From assembly GCA_947444195.1 (NCBI GenBank), contig CANEZL010000038.1, positions 1 to 43,997 of the forward strand: DNA of 43,997 bases. Direction: 5' to 3'. Below, piece by piece: positions 7,707 to 16,682 of this stretch. This DNA is from Methylobacteriaceae bacterium. GTDB taxonomy: Bacteria; Pseudomonadota; Alphaproteobacteria; Rhizobiales; Beijerinckiaceae. The position numbers were made by a program, and so were the translations under genes. Every line of letters begins with the position of its first letter. The stretch's first letter is position 1. The notes under the pieces are model-generated. The model searched no databases, was not told the DNA's origin, and saw nothing but the letters and a program-made list of their open reading frames with translations.

Positions 7707-9197
7707 GTGATGCGTAGCGTACAGAGCCGCTCCCGGACGGTGCCGACCCTCGCCGCGACGCTCGCCGCCGCGGCGGTGCTCACCGCCCTGGCCTCCCCCG
7801 CCGAGGCGCGCCGGCGCTCCCACCACGCCCGCTCGGGCGGCGGCTACAACCCGCCCTACGCGGCGATGGTGGTCGACGTGAAGACCGGCCGGACGCTCCA
7901 CGCGGTCAACGAGGACGCCCTGCGCCACCCGGCCTCGATCACGAAGGTGATGACCCTCTACATGCTCTTCGAGCAGATGGAGAAGGGCCGCTTCGCCCTC
8001 GATTCGGAGCTGACGGTCTCGGCCAAGGCCGCCATGCAGGCGCCGTCGAAGCTCGGCCTGCGCCCCGGCTCCACCATCACGGTGGAGGACGCGATCAAGG
8101 CCCTCGTCACGAAATCCGCCAACGACGTGGCCTGCGCCATCGGCGAGAACATCTCCGGCTCCGAGGAGCGCTTCGCCCAGGCGATGACCGCCAAGGCCCG
8201 GGCGCTCGGCATGAGCCGCACCACCTACGCCAACGCCTCGGGCCTGCCGGACGCCGACCAGATCACCACGGCGCGCGACCTCACGGTGCTCGCCCGCGCG
8301 ATCCAGGACCGATTCCCGCGCTACTACCGCTACTTCCAGACCCGCTCCTTCGCCTTCCGCGGCCGGGTCATCGGCAACCACAACCGGCTGCTCGGCAACG
8401 TGGAGGGCGTGGACGGCATCAAGACCGGCTACACCCGCGATTCGGGCTTCAACCTGATGACCGCGGCCAAGAGCGACGACCGCCAGATCGTGGCGATCGT
8501 GCTCGGCGGCAAGTCGGGCGCGAGCCGCGACCGCATCATGGCCGATCTCGTGCGCGCCAACCTGCCGCGGGCCTATGCCGGCGCCCGCCAGACCGGCCCG
8601 TCCGTGGAGATCGCCGAGCGCGCCCGCCCGGCGGTCGTGGCCGACGCGGTCTCGCGCACCCGCACGCAGCTCGCCTCGGCGGACGACGACGAGATCGAGA
8701 CCACGAGCTCCACCAGCCGCAGCCAGCCCCTCGACATCACGCCGCGCTCCACCGCGACGCCGGGCTCCGGCAGCCGCAACCCGGCCCTGCCCCGGGCGGC
8801 CCAGGCCTATGCCGGCGCGTCCGCGCAGGCGCCCTTCCCCGCCTCGGGCGGCGCCAGGTCCGATGGCAAGTCCGACGCCCGCCTCGCCTCCGTCGACGGC
8901 GCCCGCGCCGAGCCGCCGAAGCCCCTCGCCGGCGCCGCTCGCGTGGTGCCCACGGCCTGGGTGATCCAGCTCGGCGCCATGGACGACGAGGCCAAGGCCA
9001 AGTCGATGCTGGCCGAGGCCCGGGCCAAGGTCGGCGGCAGCCTCGCCAAGGCCGCGCCCTACACCGTGAAGGTCGAGCACGGCGGCGCCACCCTCTTCCG
9101 AGCCCGGTTCTCGGGCTTCTCCGAGCAGGAGGCGGCGCAGGACGCCTGCACCGCGCTGAAGCGCAGCGGCTTCAGCTGCTTCGCCACCCGCAGCTGA
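7707..9197 (+). CDS. D-alanyl-D-alanine carboxypeptidase with C-terminal SPOR domain
   Basis: Encodes 496 aa from GTG 7707 (an ATG follows at 7710; GAGGGG lies about 9-12 nt upstream). A signal peptide covers about residues 1-35, ending near SPAEA. The peptidase S11 penicillin-binding fold carries all three active-site motifs: SITK (S77-K80), SAN (137-139) and KTG (239-241). It should trim the terminal D-Ala of peptidoglycan stem peptides in the periplasm. A low-complexity linker (about 285-415) leads to a SPOR domain (about 418-496, from WVIQLGAMDDEAKAK), a module that binds denuded glycan at division sites. This suggests septal localisation. Monocistronic in appearance. Confidence 0.93.
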   Translation: MMRSVQSRSRTVPTLAATLAAAAVLTALASPAEARRRSHHARSGGGYNPPYAAMVVDVKTGRTLHAVNEDALRHPASITKVMTLYMLFEQMEKGRFALDSELTVSAKAAMQAPSKLGLRPGSTITVEDAIKALVTKSANDVACAIGENISGSEERFAQAMTAKARALGMSRTTYANASGLPDADQITTARDLTVLARAIQDRFPRYYRYFQTRSFAFRGRVIGNHNRLLGNVEGVDGIKTGYTRDSGFNLMTAAKSDDRQIVAIVLGGKSGASRDRIMADLVRANLPRAYAGARQTGPSVEIAERARPAVVADAVSRTRTQLASADDDEIETTSSTSRSQPLDITPRSTATPGSGSRNPALPRAAQAYAGASAQAPFPASGGARSDGKSDARLASVDGARAEPPKPLAGAARVVPTAWVIQLGAMDDEAKAKSMLAEARAKVGGSLAKAAPYTVKVEHGGATLFRARFSGFSEQEAAQDACTALKRSGFSCFATRS

Positions 9198-9325
9198 CTT
9201 TCCGGAAGCCCCGAAGTTTCGTCTCGATTCACTGACCGCGGCGCGTTCTGCCGCGGTCCATGCGGCCGGCTGCACGGACGGCTGCCGGCGTCTCAGTCCA
9301 GCACTCTGACAACGCGCGTGGAGTA

Positions 9326-9838
9326 TCAGCGATGTCGGTTCGTCAGCCTGTCGCGGGCCGCGTTGATGCGGGCGGCCGTGGCCGCGCTCCCGCCCTGGTC
9401 GGGATGGGCGCTCTTCATGAGGGCCCGGTGCGCGGCGCGGATCTCCTCGCCGGTCGCCCCGCGCTGAAGCCCCAGGATCTGGTACGCCTCCTCCTCCGTC
9501 AGCGTCCCTGGCTGCGGCGGACGGCCCGGCCGCGGGTCGCGATCAGCCTCAGCGTCTACACGCCGGGCGGCCTGCCGGCCGTGGAGATAAGCCTCTAGGC
9601 GGTCCCCGAAGCGGCGGCGCACCTGCCGCCCGAGACCCTCCGCCCCTTCGAGCAGCCAGGCGCCGCCGAGCCCGAGGACGAGGGCGAGGCCGATCTGCCC
9701 GCGCAGGAGGAACATGGCGGCGAGCCCCAGCGCCCCCCAGGCCGCGGCGCGCCGCAGGAGGCGCGGCGTGAGGGCCGGGCGCTTGCGGAGGAACCACCAC
9801 AGGCCGAGGCAGGCCGCGAGGCCGAGGACGAGGGTCAT
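9326..9838 (-). CDS. Membrane-anchored J-domain (DnaJ-like) protein
   Basis: Encodes 170 aa. Two hydrophobic segments (about 1-16 and 31-62, rich in Leu/Ala/Gly) precede a C-terminal J-domain (about 112-170). That domain has the diagnostic HPD tripeptide in KSAHPDQGG, and the LTEEEAYQILGLQRGAT opening is typical. The layout resembles the TIM14/Pam18-like family of alphaproteobacteria, in which a membrane-tethered J-domain stimulates a cytoplasmic Hsp70 (DnaK) at the membrane. There is no zinc-finger or client-binding domain, so it is a type III J-protein. The ATG at 9838 is taken as the start because the hydrophobic N-terminus begins there. The client is unknown. Confidence 0.85.
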   Translation of the reverse strand: MTLVLGLAACLGLWWFLRKRPALTPRLLRRAAAWGALGLAAMFLLRGQIGLALVLGLGGAWLLEGAEGLGRQVRRRFGDRLEAYLHGRQAARRVDAEADRDPRPGRPPQPGTLTEEEAYQILGLQRGATGEEIRAAHRALMKSAHPDQGGSAATAARINAARDRLTNRHR

Positions 9839-10032
9839 CGCTCCGCCCTCAGGGCCCGATGCGGGGTGGTGGGACCCGCCCTCCCTGGATCATCGTGCGA
9901 CCAGCGCGGGACAGGGCGTGCTGCCGGTTCCGTGAGCAGGCGGCGCACGCTCGAGCGTTGTTTCGGCATCGTCCTCTTCCGGGAGCCGGCGGCCACCGTT
10001 CGCATCGTGATCCATCTTATCGTGATCGCAGG

Positions 10033-10174
10033 ATGATCCCGAAAAGCCGGGTTCCACTTCTTCGCATCGTGCCCTAGAGCCGTGCCCGATCGCGTTGCAA
10101 TCGTCCACGGCTCTAACCCTTTGTTTTAGCGCGCTCTCTTGCGCCGAACCGGCATCCACTTCGGCGGAGAGCGC
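10033..10174. repeat. Composite palindromic intergenic repeat
   Basis: Three units lie in tandem. The first (about 10033-10070) contains GATGATCCCGAAAAGCCGGG and ends near GCATCG. The second is a hairpin, AGAGCCGTG (10076-10084) with CACGGCTCT (10106-10114), whose loop contains GCGTTGCAA. The third is a hairpin, GCGCTCTC (10131-10138) with GAGAGCGC (10167-10174), enclosing GAACCGGCATCCACTTCGG. The last hairpin ends right at the stop of the small secreted gene and could form its transcript 3' end. Related pieces occur at 4097-4141 and 18560-18588. Elements of this style are common between genes in Rhizobiales. Confidence 0.8.
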
Positions 10175-10175
10175 T

Positions 10176-10424
10176 CTAGCGCTGCACCCCGAAGCCGGCG
10201 CTGACGCGCCCGCCGACCCGGATGTCGAGATCGGACCCGAAGTCGCGCCGCGGCGGGGCGGGCCTCGCCCCCTCGCGCGGGCAGCCGGGCCGGGGCGGCA
10301 GGCGCACCCCTTCGGGAGCGTCCTCCGGGCAGAGGGCGGATCGGGCCGGTCGCTCCGCCGCGATCGCCCCCGCGGGGGCGGCGAGGAGCAAGGCGGCGAG
10401 GATCGTGCGGCTCGGCAGGCTCAC
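10176..10424 (-). CDS. Small secreted protein translated downstream of the HtrA-like protease
   Basis: Encodes 82 aa from GTG 10424. GAGGAA lies 6 nt before this GTG, which decides the start over upstream in-frame codons lying inside the protease gene. A hydrophobic segment (TILAALLLAAPAGAIAA, about 7-23) looks like a signal peptide. The mature part is Pro/Arg-rich with two cysteines (C32, C48) and ends in GSDLDIRVGGRVSAGFGVQR, whose alternating pattern resembles a beta strand. The start lies 10 nt after the protease stop, so translation is probably coupled. I do not recognise the family. Its position suggests a substrate, partner or co-regulated envelope factor of the protease. Confidence 0.7.
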   Translation of the reverse strand: MSLPSRTILAALLLAAPAGAIAAERPARSALCPEDAPEGVRLPPRPGCPREGARPAPPRRDFGSDLDIRVGGRVSAGFGVQR

Positions 10425-10434
10425 GGGCGGTTCC

Positions 10435-11622
10435 TCACGGGCGGTTCTCCGCGACATCGGTGGTGGCCACGCGCAGGGTGCGGGCGCGGCCGTCCCGCTC
10501 CACCACGAGGTTCACCGTCTCCCCGAGGCCGGCTGCCTGGAGGGCGGCGGTGAGGTCGGCGAGGCGGTGGACGGGCTTCTCGCCGACGCCGACGATGACG
10601 TCGCCGATCTCGCCGGTGGCCGGATCGACCCCGCGCAGGCCGGCGCTGGCCGCGGGCGAGCCGCGCAGGACGCGCAGCACCACGACGCCGTCGATGCCCA
10701 GGCGCGCGGCGGTGGCCTCCTGGCCGGCGATGATGCCGATGCCGGGATTGCGCACCCGGCCGATGCGGATCAGGTCCGGCACCACCCGGTTCACCACGTC
10801 GACGGGCACCGCGAAGCCGATGCCGGCGCTGGCGCCCGACGGCGAGAAGATCGCCGTGTTGACGCCGATGAGCCGGCCCGCGGAATCGAGGAGCGGGCCG
10901 CCCGAATTGCCGGGGTTGATCGCCGCGTCGGTCTGGATCACCCCCGACAACTCGCGCCCCTCCCCCGTGGGCAGGCGGCGCTGGAGGGCGCTGATCACCC
11001 CCGTGGTCAGGGTGTGGTCGAGGCCGAACGGGTTGCCGATGGCGAAGGCCGACTGTCCGACCTTGAGGTCGGCGGAGGTGCCGATGGCGAGCGGCGGGGG
11101 CGTGCGCGCGACCCGGCCGAGCTGCAGCACCGCGAGGTCGTAGGCCGGCGCGGTCCCCACCAGCCGCGCCGACACCACCTCGCCGGTGGAGAGCCTTACC
11201 GCGATGCTGCCCCCGGCCTGGGTCGCCGCCTGCACCACGTGGTTGTTCGTCACCACGTGACCGGCCGAGTCCCAGACGATGCCGGTGCCGGTCTGGGTGT
11301 TGCCGCCCTGCCCCTGGCCCCGCTCGTCCTCGTCGTCGAGGCTCATCAGGGCGCGACCGCGCGCCGCACCCTGCGCGAAGACGTGGACGACGGAGGGGCT
11401 CGCCCGCTCGAACAGGGCGACGGTGGCCGATTCCGCGGGGGCGAGATCGCCGCGGGCGGTGACGGCACGCGGGGTCTGCGCCGAGAACAGGAGCGCGGTG
11501 AGGTAGGGCTGGGCCACGAAGAGCGCGAGCAGGACCAGCCCTGCGGCGAGTGCGATGCGCACGAAGCGGTCCGGCACGGCGATGGGGTCCTCGTCGGTGT
11601 GGAAACGGTGACTTCCGGTCAC
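10435..11622 (-). CDS. HtrA/DegS-like membrane-anchored serine protease with one PDZ domain
   Basis: Encodes 395 aa from GTG 11622. The cytoplasmic tail is short, followed by a single transmembrane anchor (about 22-46). A trypsin-like domain carries H128 (NNHVV), D162 (AYDLAVL) and S240 (NPGNSGGP). The AIGNPFGLDHTLTTGVISA and GIGFAVPVDVV segments are classic HtrA signatures. One PDZ domain (about 290-385) follows. A single anchor plus a single PDZ resembles DegS more than DegP, so a role in periplasmic quality control or regulated proteolysis is likely. An acidic/Gly loop (LDDEDERGQGQGG, about 95-107) resembles the variable LA-type insert. The small secreted gene follows 10 nt after the stop. 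Confidence 0.92.
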   Translation of the reverse strand: MTGSHRFHTDEDPIAVPDRFVRIALAAGLVLLALFVAQPYLTALLFSAQTPRAVTARGDLAPAESATVALFERASPSVVHVFAQGAARGRALMSLDDEDERGQGQGGNTQTGTGIVWDSAGHVVTNNHVVQAATQAGGSIAVRLSTGEVVSARLVGTAPAYDLAVLQLGRVARTPPPLAIGTSADLKVGQSAFAIGNPFGLDHTLTTGVISALQRRLPTGEGRELSGVIQTDAAINPGNSGGPLLDSAGRLIGVNTAIFSPSGASAGIGFAVPVDVVNRVVPDLIRIGRVRNPGIGIIAGQEATAARLGIDGVVVLRVLRGSPAASAGLRGVDPATGEIGDVIVGVGEKPVHRLADLTAALQAAGLGETVNLVVERDGRARTLRVATTDVAENRP

Positions 11623-12005
11623 GGTGCCCCGCCGCGTCGCGGTTCGGAGCGCGTCTTAACGGAGCGTTCAGGCCGATTCCTTCACCACGAAGACGGCCCG
11701 GCGGCAAGCGTGCGGCGGCGCACAAACTTGGCGGTGCGGACGGGCTAACGAAATGGTCATCACTGGCGGGGACAATCCTCGTCAGTGGACGTGCAGTCTA
11801 TCCCGCTGGTCCGGTGTCGTCGTCTCCGATGAAGCCGGTCAGGTGCGGCGGTTTGCGACGCAATCGTGGCCGATGGCTGCGAAAAGATCGCATTGCCGCC
11901 CCAGAGAAGCTGCCGTCGCGGACGACTTCTCCCCTGCCCACCGCCCGTGCCCCACGGTGCGGCGGGTGCCTGGACTGACTGAAGACGGTTCGGAAGGAAC
12001 ACACC
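11623..12005. other. Intergenic region between divergent protease and 71-aa genes
   Basis: 383 bp that should contain both promoters. I found no credible additional gene, tRNA or strong hairpin here. The stretch around 11850-11910 (GCGACGCAATCG ... AAGATCGCATTGCCG) is less GC-rich than its surroundings. Confidence 0.35.
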
Positions 12006-12221
12006 ATGGAAACCGAAGCTCTCGAACGGCCCGCCGATCTGACGATCTGGCGCACGGTCCCGGCGAGCTCGCCGCTGGCCCAGCCGGAGCGGTTCGGCAC
12101 CCTGCGCGAGGCGATCGCCGCCGCCGCCGGCGCGCTGACGGACCCGGCCAAGCAGCCCTGGATCATCACGGAGGAGGGCGAGATCCTCTCCCCCAACTGG
12201 ATCCGGACCTACCTGAACTGA
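12006..12221 (+). CDS. Small conserved-looking hypothetical protein (71 aa)
   Basis: Encodes 71 aa from ATG 12006 with a strong ribosome-binding site (GGAAGGA about 6 nt upstream). The protein is soluble, without signal or membrane segment. Its second half reads FGTLREAIAAAAGAL ... PWIITEEGEILSPNWIRTYL. That pattern of a helix followed by a 'WII-x-EGEIL-P' strand is seen in small alphaproteobacterial proteins of unknown function. The good start signal and amino-acid composition argue for a real gene. It stands alone, convergent with jetC 202 bp away; that gap holds no jetD gene. Confidence 0.7.
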   Translation: METEALERPADLTIWRTVPASSPLAQPERFGTLREAIAAAAGALTDPAKQPWIITEEGEILSPNWIRTYLN

Positions 12222-12423
12222 GCGGTCCGGCCGACGCGGCGGGCCCCGCCGCACCGGCGGCCGATCGGCCCGCGAACCTGCCTTATGTGAATGCGCCGCC
12301 CTGCCGCGGCGGCGATGGTGCGGCCGGCCGGTCACGAGCTTCCCCCCTCTCGCCCGGCTGGTGCCGCCGGCCGCGCGATCCCGCGATCGCCCGCGTCGGC
12401 GGTGCCCGTGCCGGCCCGGCGGG

Positions 12424-15400
12424 TCAGGGCTCCTGCGCGGCCTCGAACGCCTCGAGGCCCTGCCGGTCCGGATTGATCCCCGCGAGCGCGCGCTTGGCCG
12501 CCTCCAGCGGGTGCTCGGACTCGATGCGCACCGCCTTCAGATCCGCGCTCTTGTAGACCGTGACGATGGTGTCCATCACCTCGGTGAGCGTGGTGCGCTT
12601 GTCCTCGGGGGCGGCGATCAGCAGTTGCAGGCCCCAGGCCCCGTAGAGGTCGACCAGCGCCTGGCTGTTGCGCACGTCGAGCTTCGAGAAGGCCTCGTCG
12701 AGGAGGCAGAGGCCCAGCCCCGGATTCTCGTCGCCCGGCCGGTCGCCCGGATAGTAGGCGCTGGCGAGCGAGGCGGCGATCGCCACGTAGAACGGCGCCT
12801 GCGCCTCGCCGCCGGAGCCGCGCAGGGCCCGGCTCGACATGGTGGTGCGCGAGCCGTCCCGGCCCTTCATGCCGATCTCGTAGACGAAGTAGTTGCGGTA
12901 GTCGGCGAGCCGCGCCGCGTCCTCGGCGCCGCCGATCAGCGCCTGGATCTCCTCCAGCGCCGCGCTCATCGCGCCCCCCTCCCCCGGCACCAGCAGCGCC
13001 TGCGCGGCATCGGGCGAGCGCGCCACCTCGGTGGCCAGCGCGTGCACGGCCGCGTAACGACGGTCCACGGCCGCCTCGAAGGCGTAGGTCTGGCCGGTGA
13101 AGCTGCGCGAGGACAGGCGTTCGTTGAGCGCGTCGAGGCGCGCCTGCACCCGCTCGAACTTGTCGGCCAGCCGCGTCAGCAGGTCCTCGGTCATCAGGCG
13201 GCGCATCTCGCCTTCCGCCCGCTCGGCCTGGGCGCGGTAGCGGCGCAGTTCGTGGCCCGCCACCGCGTCGTGCTCGCGCCGGGCGAAGGTGTAGCCGAGG
13301 CTCGCCGGGGCCTCGCCCTGCCCGAGCGGGTTCGCGATGCGCCACTGCGCGCAGTATTCCGTGAGGTCGCGCTCGGCCGCCCGCCCCTGGGCGCGGGCGC
13401 TCTCGCCGGCCTCGCGGGCGAGATTGCGCTCGGAGGCGGCGAAGGCGCTCATCGCCTTGCCCTCGGCGCCCGCGAGTTCCCGGCGCACGGCGGCGATGGG
13501 GGCGAGGTCGGGGGCGGTCTCGCGGAGCAGCCGGACCCGCATGGCGTCCCCCGAGACGAAGCGGGCGAGCGCCCCGCGCCGGGCCCCGAGCGCCGCGCGC
13601 GCGGCCTCGCGGGCGGCGATCCGGCGCGCCTTCAGGGCGGCCTCGTCGGCGAGCATCCGGTCGAGCTTGGGCTCCAGCTCCTCCGAGAGCTCGCGCAGAT
13701 AGGCGACGCGCTCCGCGTTGAGGGCCTTGATCTCGGCCTCCAGCCCGTCCGGATCCTGCTTCGTGATCGCCTCGCGCTCGGTGGCGAGCGTCCGGCGGCG
13801 CCCCTCCAGCCCGTCGACCTCGTCGCGCAGGGCGTCGACGTCGTCGAGGCCGCGGCCGATCCGGGCGCGGATCGTGGCCGCGGCGCGGGCGGCCTCGCGC
13901 AGCACCACGGCCTCGTTGCGCAGGCGTCGCGCCTCGGCCACGGCGGCCTCGTGCTGGCGGCGGCTCTCCGCGGTCGGCCCGCGCTGGCCGCGGGTCATCA
14001 GCAGGTCGACGGAGCGGGTGACGGTGTAGGCCATGCCCGCCGTGGTGCGCCCCGAGGGCGCCACCGCCCGGCTCATGTGGCGCAACTCCGCGTCGTCGCG
14101 GGCGAGGTCGTAGCCGCCGATGCGCACGCCGAGGAAGGCCTCCGCATGGGGGTCGCGGGTCTCGATCACCGAGAGCGGGCCGTCATCGTCCCGGCGGACC
14201 CGGTGGCGGGCGGTGTCGGTGGTCTTGACGAGGATGCAGCGGCTGAAGCGGTCGCGGCTGCCCTGCAGCACCTGCAGCGCCTCCTCCAACCGGTGCGGCT
14301 CCACCACCAGCGCCTCGCGGGCGCGGCCGAGCAGGCCTTCGAGGGCCTGGCCCCAGGCCGGATCGACGATCTCGGCGAGTTCGCAGATCGGCGTCGCCTC
14401 GATGCCCCGCCGATTCAGCTCGCTCCGGAAGGCCACCGTATCGGAGGACAGGCGCGCGCCGGGGCCGAGGCCAGCGGCGGGCGCCGGGGCGGTGCGCTCG
14501 GCCTCGCTCTCCTTGGCGCGGGCGCGCAAAGCCGCGTCCTCGGCGGCCCGTTCCAGCGCCTCCTCGAAGGGCGCGAGGCGGCCGATGCGCTCCACGAGGC
14601 CGGCGAGCGCCCCGTCCGCGCGCAGGAGGTCGGTGAGGGCCGCGTCCTTGCGCAGGCCGGCGCGGGCGCAGGCATCGGCGAGGTTTGCTGCCTCCGGCGC
14701 GGCGGAGCGCATGGCGGCGAGGACCGGCTGGAGCTTGCCCATCTGGCCCACGAGCCCGACGAGGTCGGCGACGCGGGTGGCGAGGTCGCGCCGGTCGCGT
14801 TCCAGCATGGAGAGGCCGAGCGTCGAGGCGGCGAGCCGCCCCTCCGCGGCGCTGGCGGCCGCGAGCGCCTTCTTCTCGGCGATCTCGGCATCGATGTCGC
14901 GCACGAAGCCCCGGCTCGACGCGACGCTCTCCCGGGCGATGCGCAAGGCATCCGCACCCTCCCGCAGGCGGGTGCCGATCGCGAGCATGTCGAGGCAGCG
15001 GCGGCGCAGCTCGGCGCTGGCGGCGCGGGCCTCGTGGGTGGCGGCGGCGAGCACCGCGTCGCCCCAGGTCTCGTAGCGCTGGACGAGGCGGCGCAGGCGG
15101 GCGAGCTTCTGCTCCAGCTCGCCGATGGTCTCGAGCAGCGCCCGCCAGTTCTCGATCGATTGCCGGATCCGCTCCACGTCGAGGGGCTCGGCGTCGAGGA
15201 CGAAGCTGCGCACGAAGGCGCTCGAATCGAAGATCGGCTTGAAGGCCACCGCGTTGGCGAAGCTGCGCAGGAAATGGCGCGGATCGGGCACCGGCGCGCC
15301 CTCGCGCAGGGTCGCGAGGAGTTCGGAGGTGAAGCGCTCGCCCGAGGCGCGGAACTCCTCGAAGGTCTCGGCCCGGCGGCGGAGATCGGCGGCGATCTCG

Positions 15401-15924
15401 CTCCAGGGGGCGGTGTAGCTGCCCTCCCCGCTCTGGCGCTCGTAATCGGCGATCTCGAAGCGGTGGCCGGTGGCGATGAAGCGGGAGAGCACGGTCTCGC
15501 GGCTCTCGCTGGCGCGGGCGGCGAGCGCCAGACCCACCGAGACGACGCGGCCGGTCCGCGCGTTCTCGAAGACGAGGACGAGGACCGTCTCGCAGGCCTC
15601 CCGCGTCGGGCGGCCGCCCTCGGCGGGGTCGCTGATCCAGCCGAGGCAATAGTCGCGCACGGTGCGGGCGCTCCGGCCCGAGGCGGAGGCGTTCAGCGCC
15701 AGCCGGCTCGCGTTGTTGCCGGCCAGCACGGTGCCGACCGCGTCGAAGATCGTGGACTTGCCCGCCCCCGTGGGACCGACCAGCGCGGTGGCGCCCCGGA
15801 CCCGGATCTGCTCGCGCCGGATCAGGTACCAGTTCGAGATCGCGATGTCGGTGAGGCGGTACACCCGGTCCTGCCACAACTCTCTCGGGGTGAGCCGGCG
15901 CGGGTCGCGCGCGTCCGGGGTCAC
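12424..15924 (-). CDS. jetC: SMC/MukB-like ATPase of a Wadjet/MksBEF condensin (JetC/MksB)
   Basis: Encodes 1166 aa from GTG 15924 (purine-rich GGACGGGG upstream). The open frame extends further upstream but overlaps jetB out of frame and has no start there. The N-terminal ATPase half has Walker A GPTGAGKST (50-58). Long Glu/Arg/Ala-rich helical stretches follow, expected to form coiled coils flanking a hinge. The C-terminal half has an SGGE signature (1037-1040) and Walker B LCLLDEAF with D1076 and E1077. These are the hallmarks of JetC/MksB/MukB loop-extruding motors. It is the last gene of jetA-jetB-jetC; the start lies 95 bp after the jetB stop. No jetD follows. It could be a chromosome condensin (MksB) or a defence motor (JetC). 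Confidence 0.88.
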   Translation of the reverse strand: MTPDARDPRRLTPRELWQDRVYRLTDIAISNWYLIRREQIRVRGATALVGPTGAGKSTIFDAVGTVLAGNNASRLALNASASGRSARTVRDYCLGWISDPAEGGRPTREACETVLVLVFENARTGRVVSVGLALAARASESRETVLSRFIATGHRFEIADYERQSGEGSYTAPWSEIAADLRRRAETFEEFRASGERFTSELLATLREGAPVPDPRHFLRSFANAVAFKPIFDSSAFVRSFVLDAEPLDVERIRQSIENWRALLETIGELEQKLARLRRLVQRYETWGDAVLAAATHEARAASAELRRRCLDMLAIGTRLREGADALRIARESVASSRGFVRDIDAEIAEKKALAAASAAEGRLAASTLGLSMLERDRRDLATRVADLVGLVGQMGKLQPVLAAMRSAAPEAANLADACARAGLRKDAALTDLLRADGALAGLVERIGRLAPFEEALERAAEDAALRARAKESEAERTAPAPAAGLGPGARLSSDTVAFRSELNRRGIEATPICELAEIVDPAWGQALEGLLGRAREALVVEPHRLEEALQVLQGSRDRFSRCILVKTTDTARHRVRRDDDGPLSVIETRDPHAEAFLGVRIGGYDLARDDAELRHMSRAVAPSGRTTAGMAYTVTRSVDLLMTRGQRGPTAESRRQHEAAVAEARRLRNEAVVLREAARAAATIRARIGRGLDDVDALRDEVDGLEGRRRTLATEREAITKQDPDGLEAEIKALNAERVAYLRELSEELEPKLDRMLADEAALKARRIAAREAARAALGARRGALARFVSGDAMRVRLLRETAPDLAPIAAVRRELAGAEGKAMSAFAASERNLAREAGESARAQGRAAERDLTEYCAQWRIANPLGQGEAPASLGYTFARREHDAVAGHELRRYRAQAERAEGEMRRLMTEDLLTRLADKFERVQARLDALNERLSSRSFTGQTYAFEAAVDRRYAAVHALATEVARSPDAAQALLVPGEGGAMSAALEEIQALIGGAEDAARLADYRNYFVYEIGMKGRDGSRTTMSSRALRGSGGEAQAPFYVAIAASLASAYYPGDRPGDENPGLGLCLLDEAFSKLDVRNSQALVDLYGAWGLQLLIAAPEDKRTTLTEVMDTIVTVYKSADLKAVRIESEHPLEAAKRALAGINPDRQGLEAFEAAQEP

Positions 15925-16019
15925 CGGCCCCGTCCGGGCTGTGCGCGTCGGCGCGGCCGAAGGCGGGGCCGCGCCGCCCTGTTGCGGGCAACGCCGTGCG
16001 GATGCAACCCGGTCGGCCC

Positions 16020-16667
16020 CTATTCGCCGGGATCTGCCGCGTCGGCCCAGAGCTGGAGGCGCTCCAGCCAGCCGTCGGAGGCCAGGACGAGGATGCCGGG
16101 CAGCACCGAGACCGGGGTGATGCGCTCGTTGCGGTCGCGCTCCCCCGTGCGCAGGCCCCCGCGGCGGGCGAACAGGCGCAGGATCTCGATGAGGCGGGCC
16201 TCGTCCGGCGGCTCGGCGCGGGCGGCGGTGCGGATCGTCTCCACGAGGTCGTCGGTGGTGCACTCCACCACCCCGTCCGTGGAGATGCGGTGGTCGCGCA
16301 CGCCCTCCTCGTAGGCGAGGCGAAGGGCCAGCAGGACCAGGGTCTCGTCCTTGCGCAGGCGCTCGGCCACGATGTCGTGGCGGGCGGCGTCGGCGGGCAG
16401 CGTCAGGGAGACCATCTGGTCCCGGTGCGAGACCGCGAGACTGTAGCCGAGGCAGGCGAAGTAATCGGTGAAGAAGGGCGCGTAGTGGCGGGCGAGCTCG
16501 TAGGAGCGGCCGATGCCGGGGGTGTTCGAATAGATCACCTGCGCCTTCAGCATGACCTGGAGCGCGCGCGACAATTCCTCCGCGTCCGGCGCCCGGGCAC
16601 CGGGCGGGGGCGGCTCGTCGCCGTCGACGATGGCACGGAACGCCTCAAGCATGGAGGCTGCACTCAA
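16020..16667 (-). CDS. jetB: Condensin kite subunit JetB/MksE (DUF4194-like)
   Basis: Encodes 215 aa. The predicted helices and the segments SYELARHYAPFFTDYFACLG (about 55-74) and RKDETLVLLALRLAYEEG (about 104-121) resemble the DUF4194/JetB-MksE family. These are winged-helix 'kite' subunits that dimerise and bridge the kleisin to the SMC-like motor. Size and position between jetA and jetC agree. The start is probably TTG 16667, 15 bp after the jetA stop; ATG 16652 is the alternative. The first 30 residues are Pro/Glu-rich and poorly constrained. The assignment is driven by both sequence pattern and gene order. Confidence 0.8.
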   Translation of the reverse strand: MSAASMLEAFRAIVDGDEPPPPGARAPDAEELSRALQVMLKAQVIYSNTPGIGRSYELARHYAPFFTDYFACLGYSLAVSHRDQMVSLTLPADAARHDIVAERLRKDETLVLLALRLAYEEGVRDHRISTDGVVECTTDDLVETIRTAARAEPPDEARLIEILRLFARRGGLRTGERDRNERITPVSVLPGILVLASDGWLERLQLWADAADPGE

Positions 16668-16682
16668 GCATGTCTGCCGCCC

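Noticed and set aside
12222..12423. Possible truncated jetD remnant downstream of jetC
   Set aside because: I translated this gap mentally in all frames and saw no segment resembling DUF3322/DUF2220; it is too short and shows only a GC-rich hairpin-like stretch.
12361..16314. A 1317-codon open frame on the plus strand antisense to jetC
   Set aside because: It mirrors the coiled-coil motor gene codon by codon and has no recognisable motif; jetC has clear Walker motifs, so the antisense frame is an artefact.
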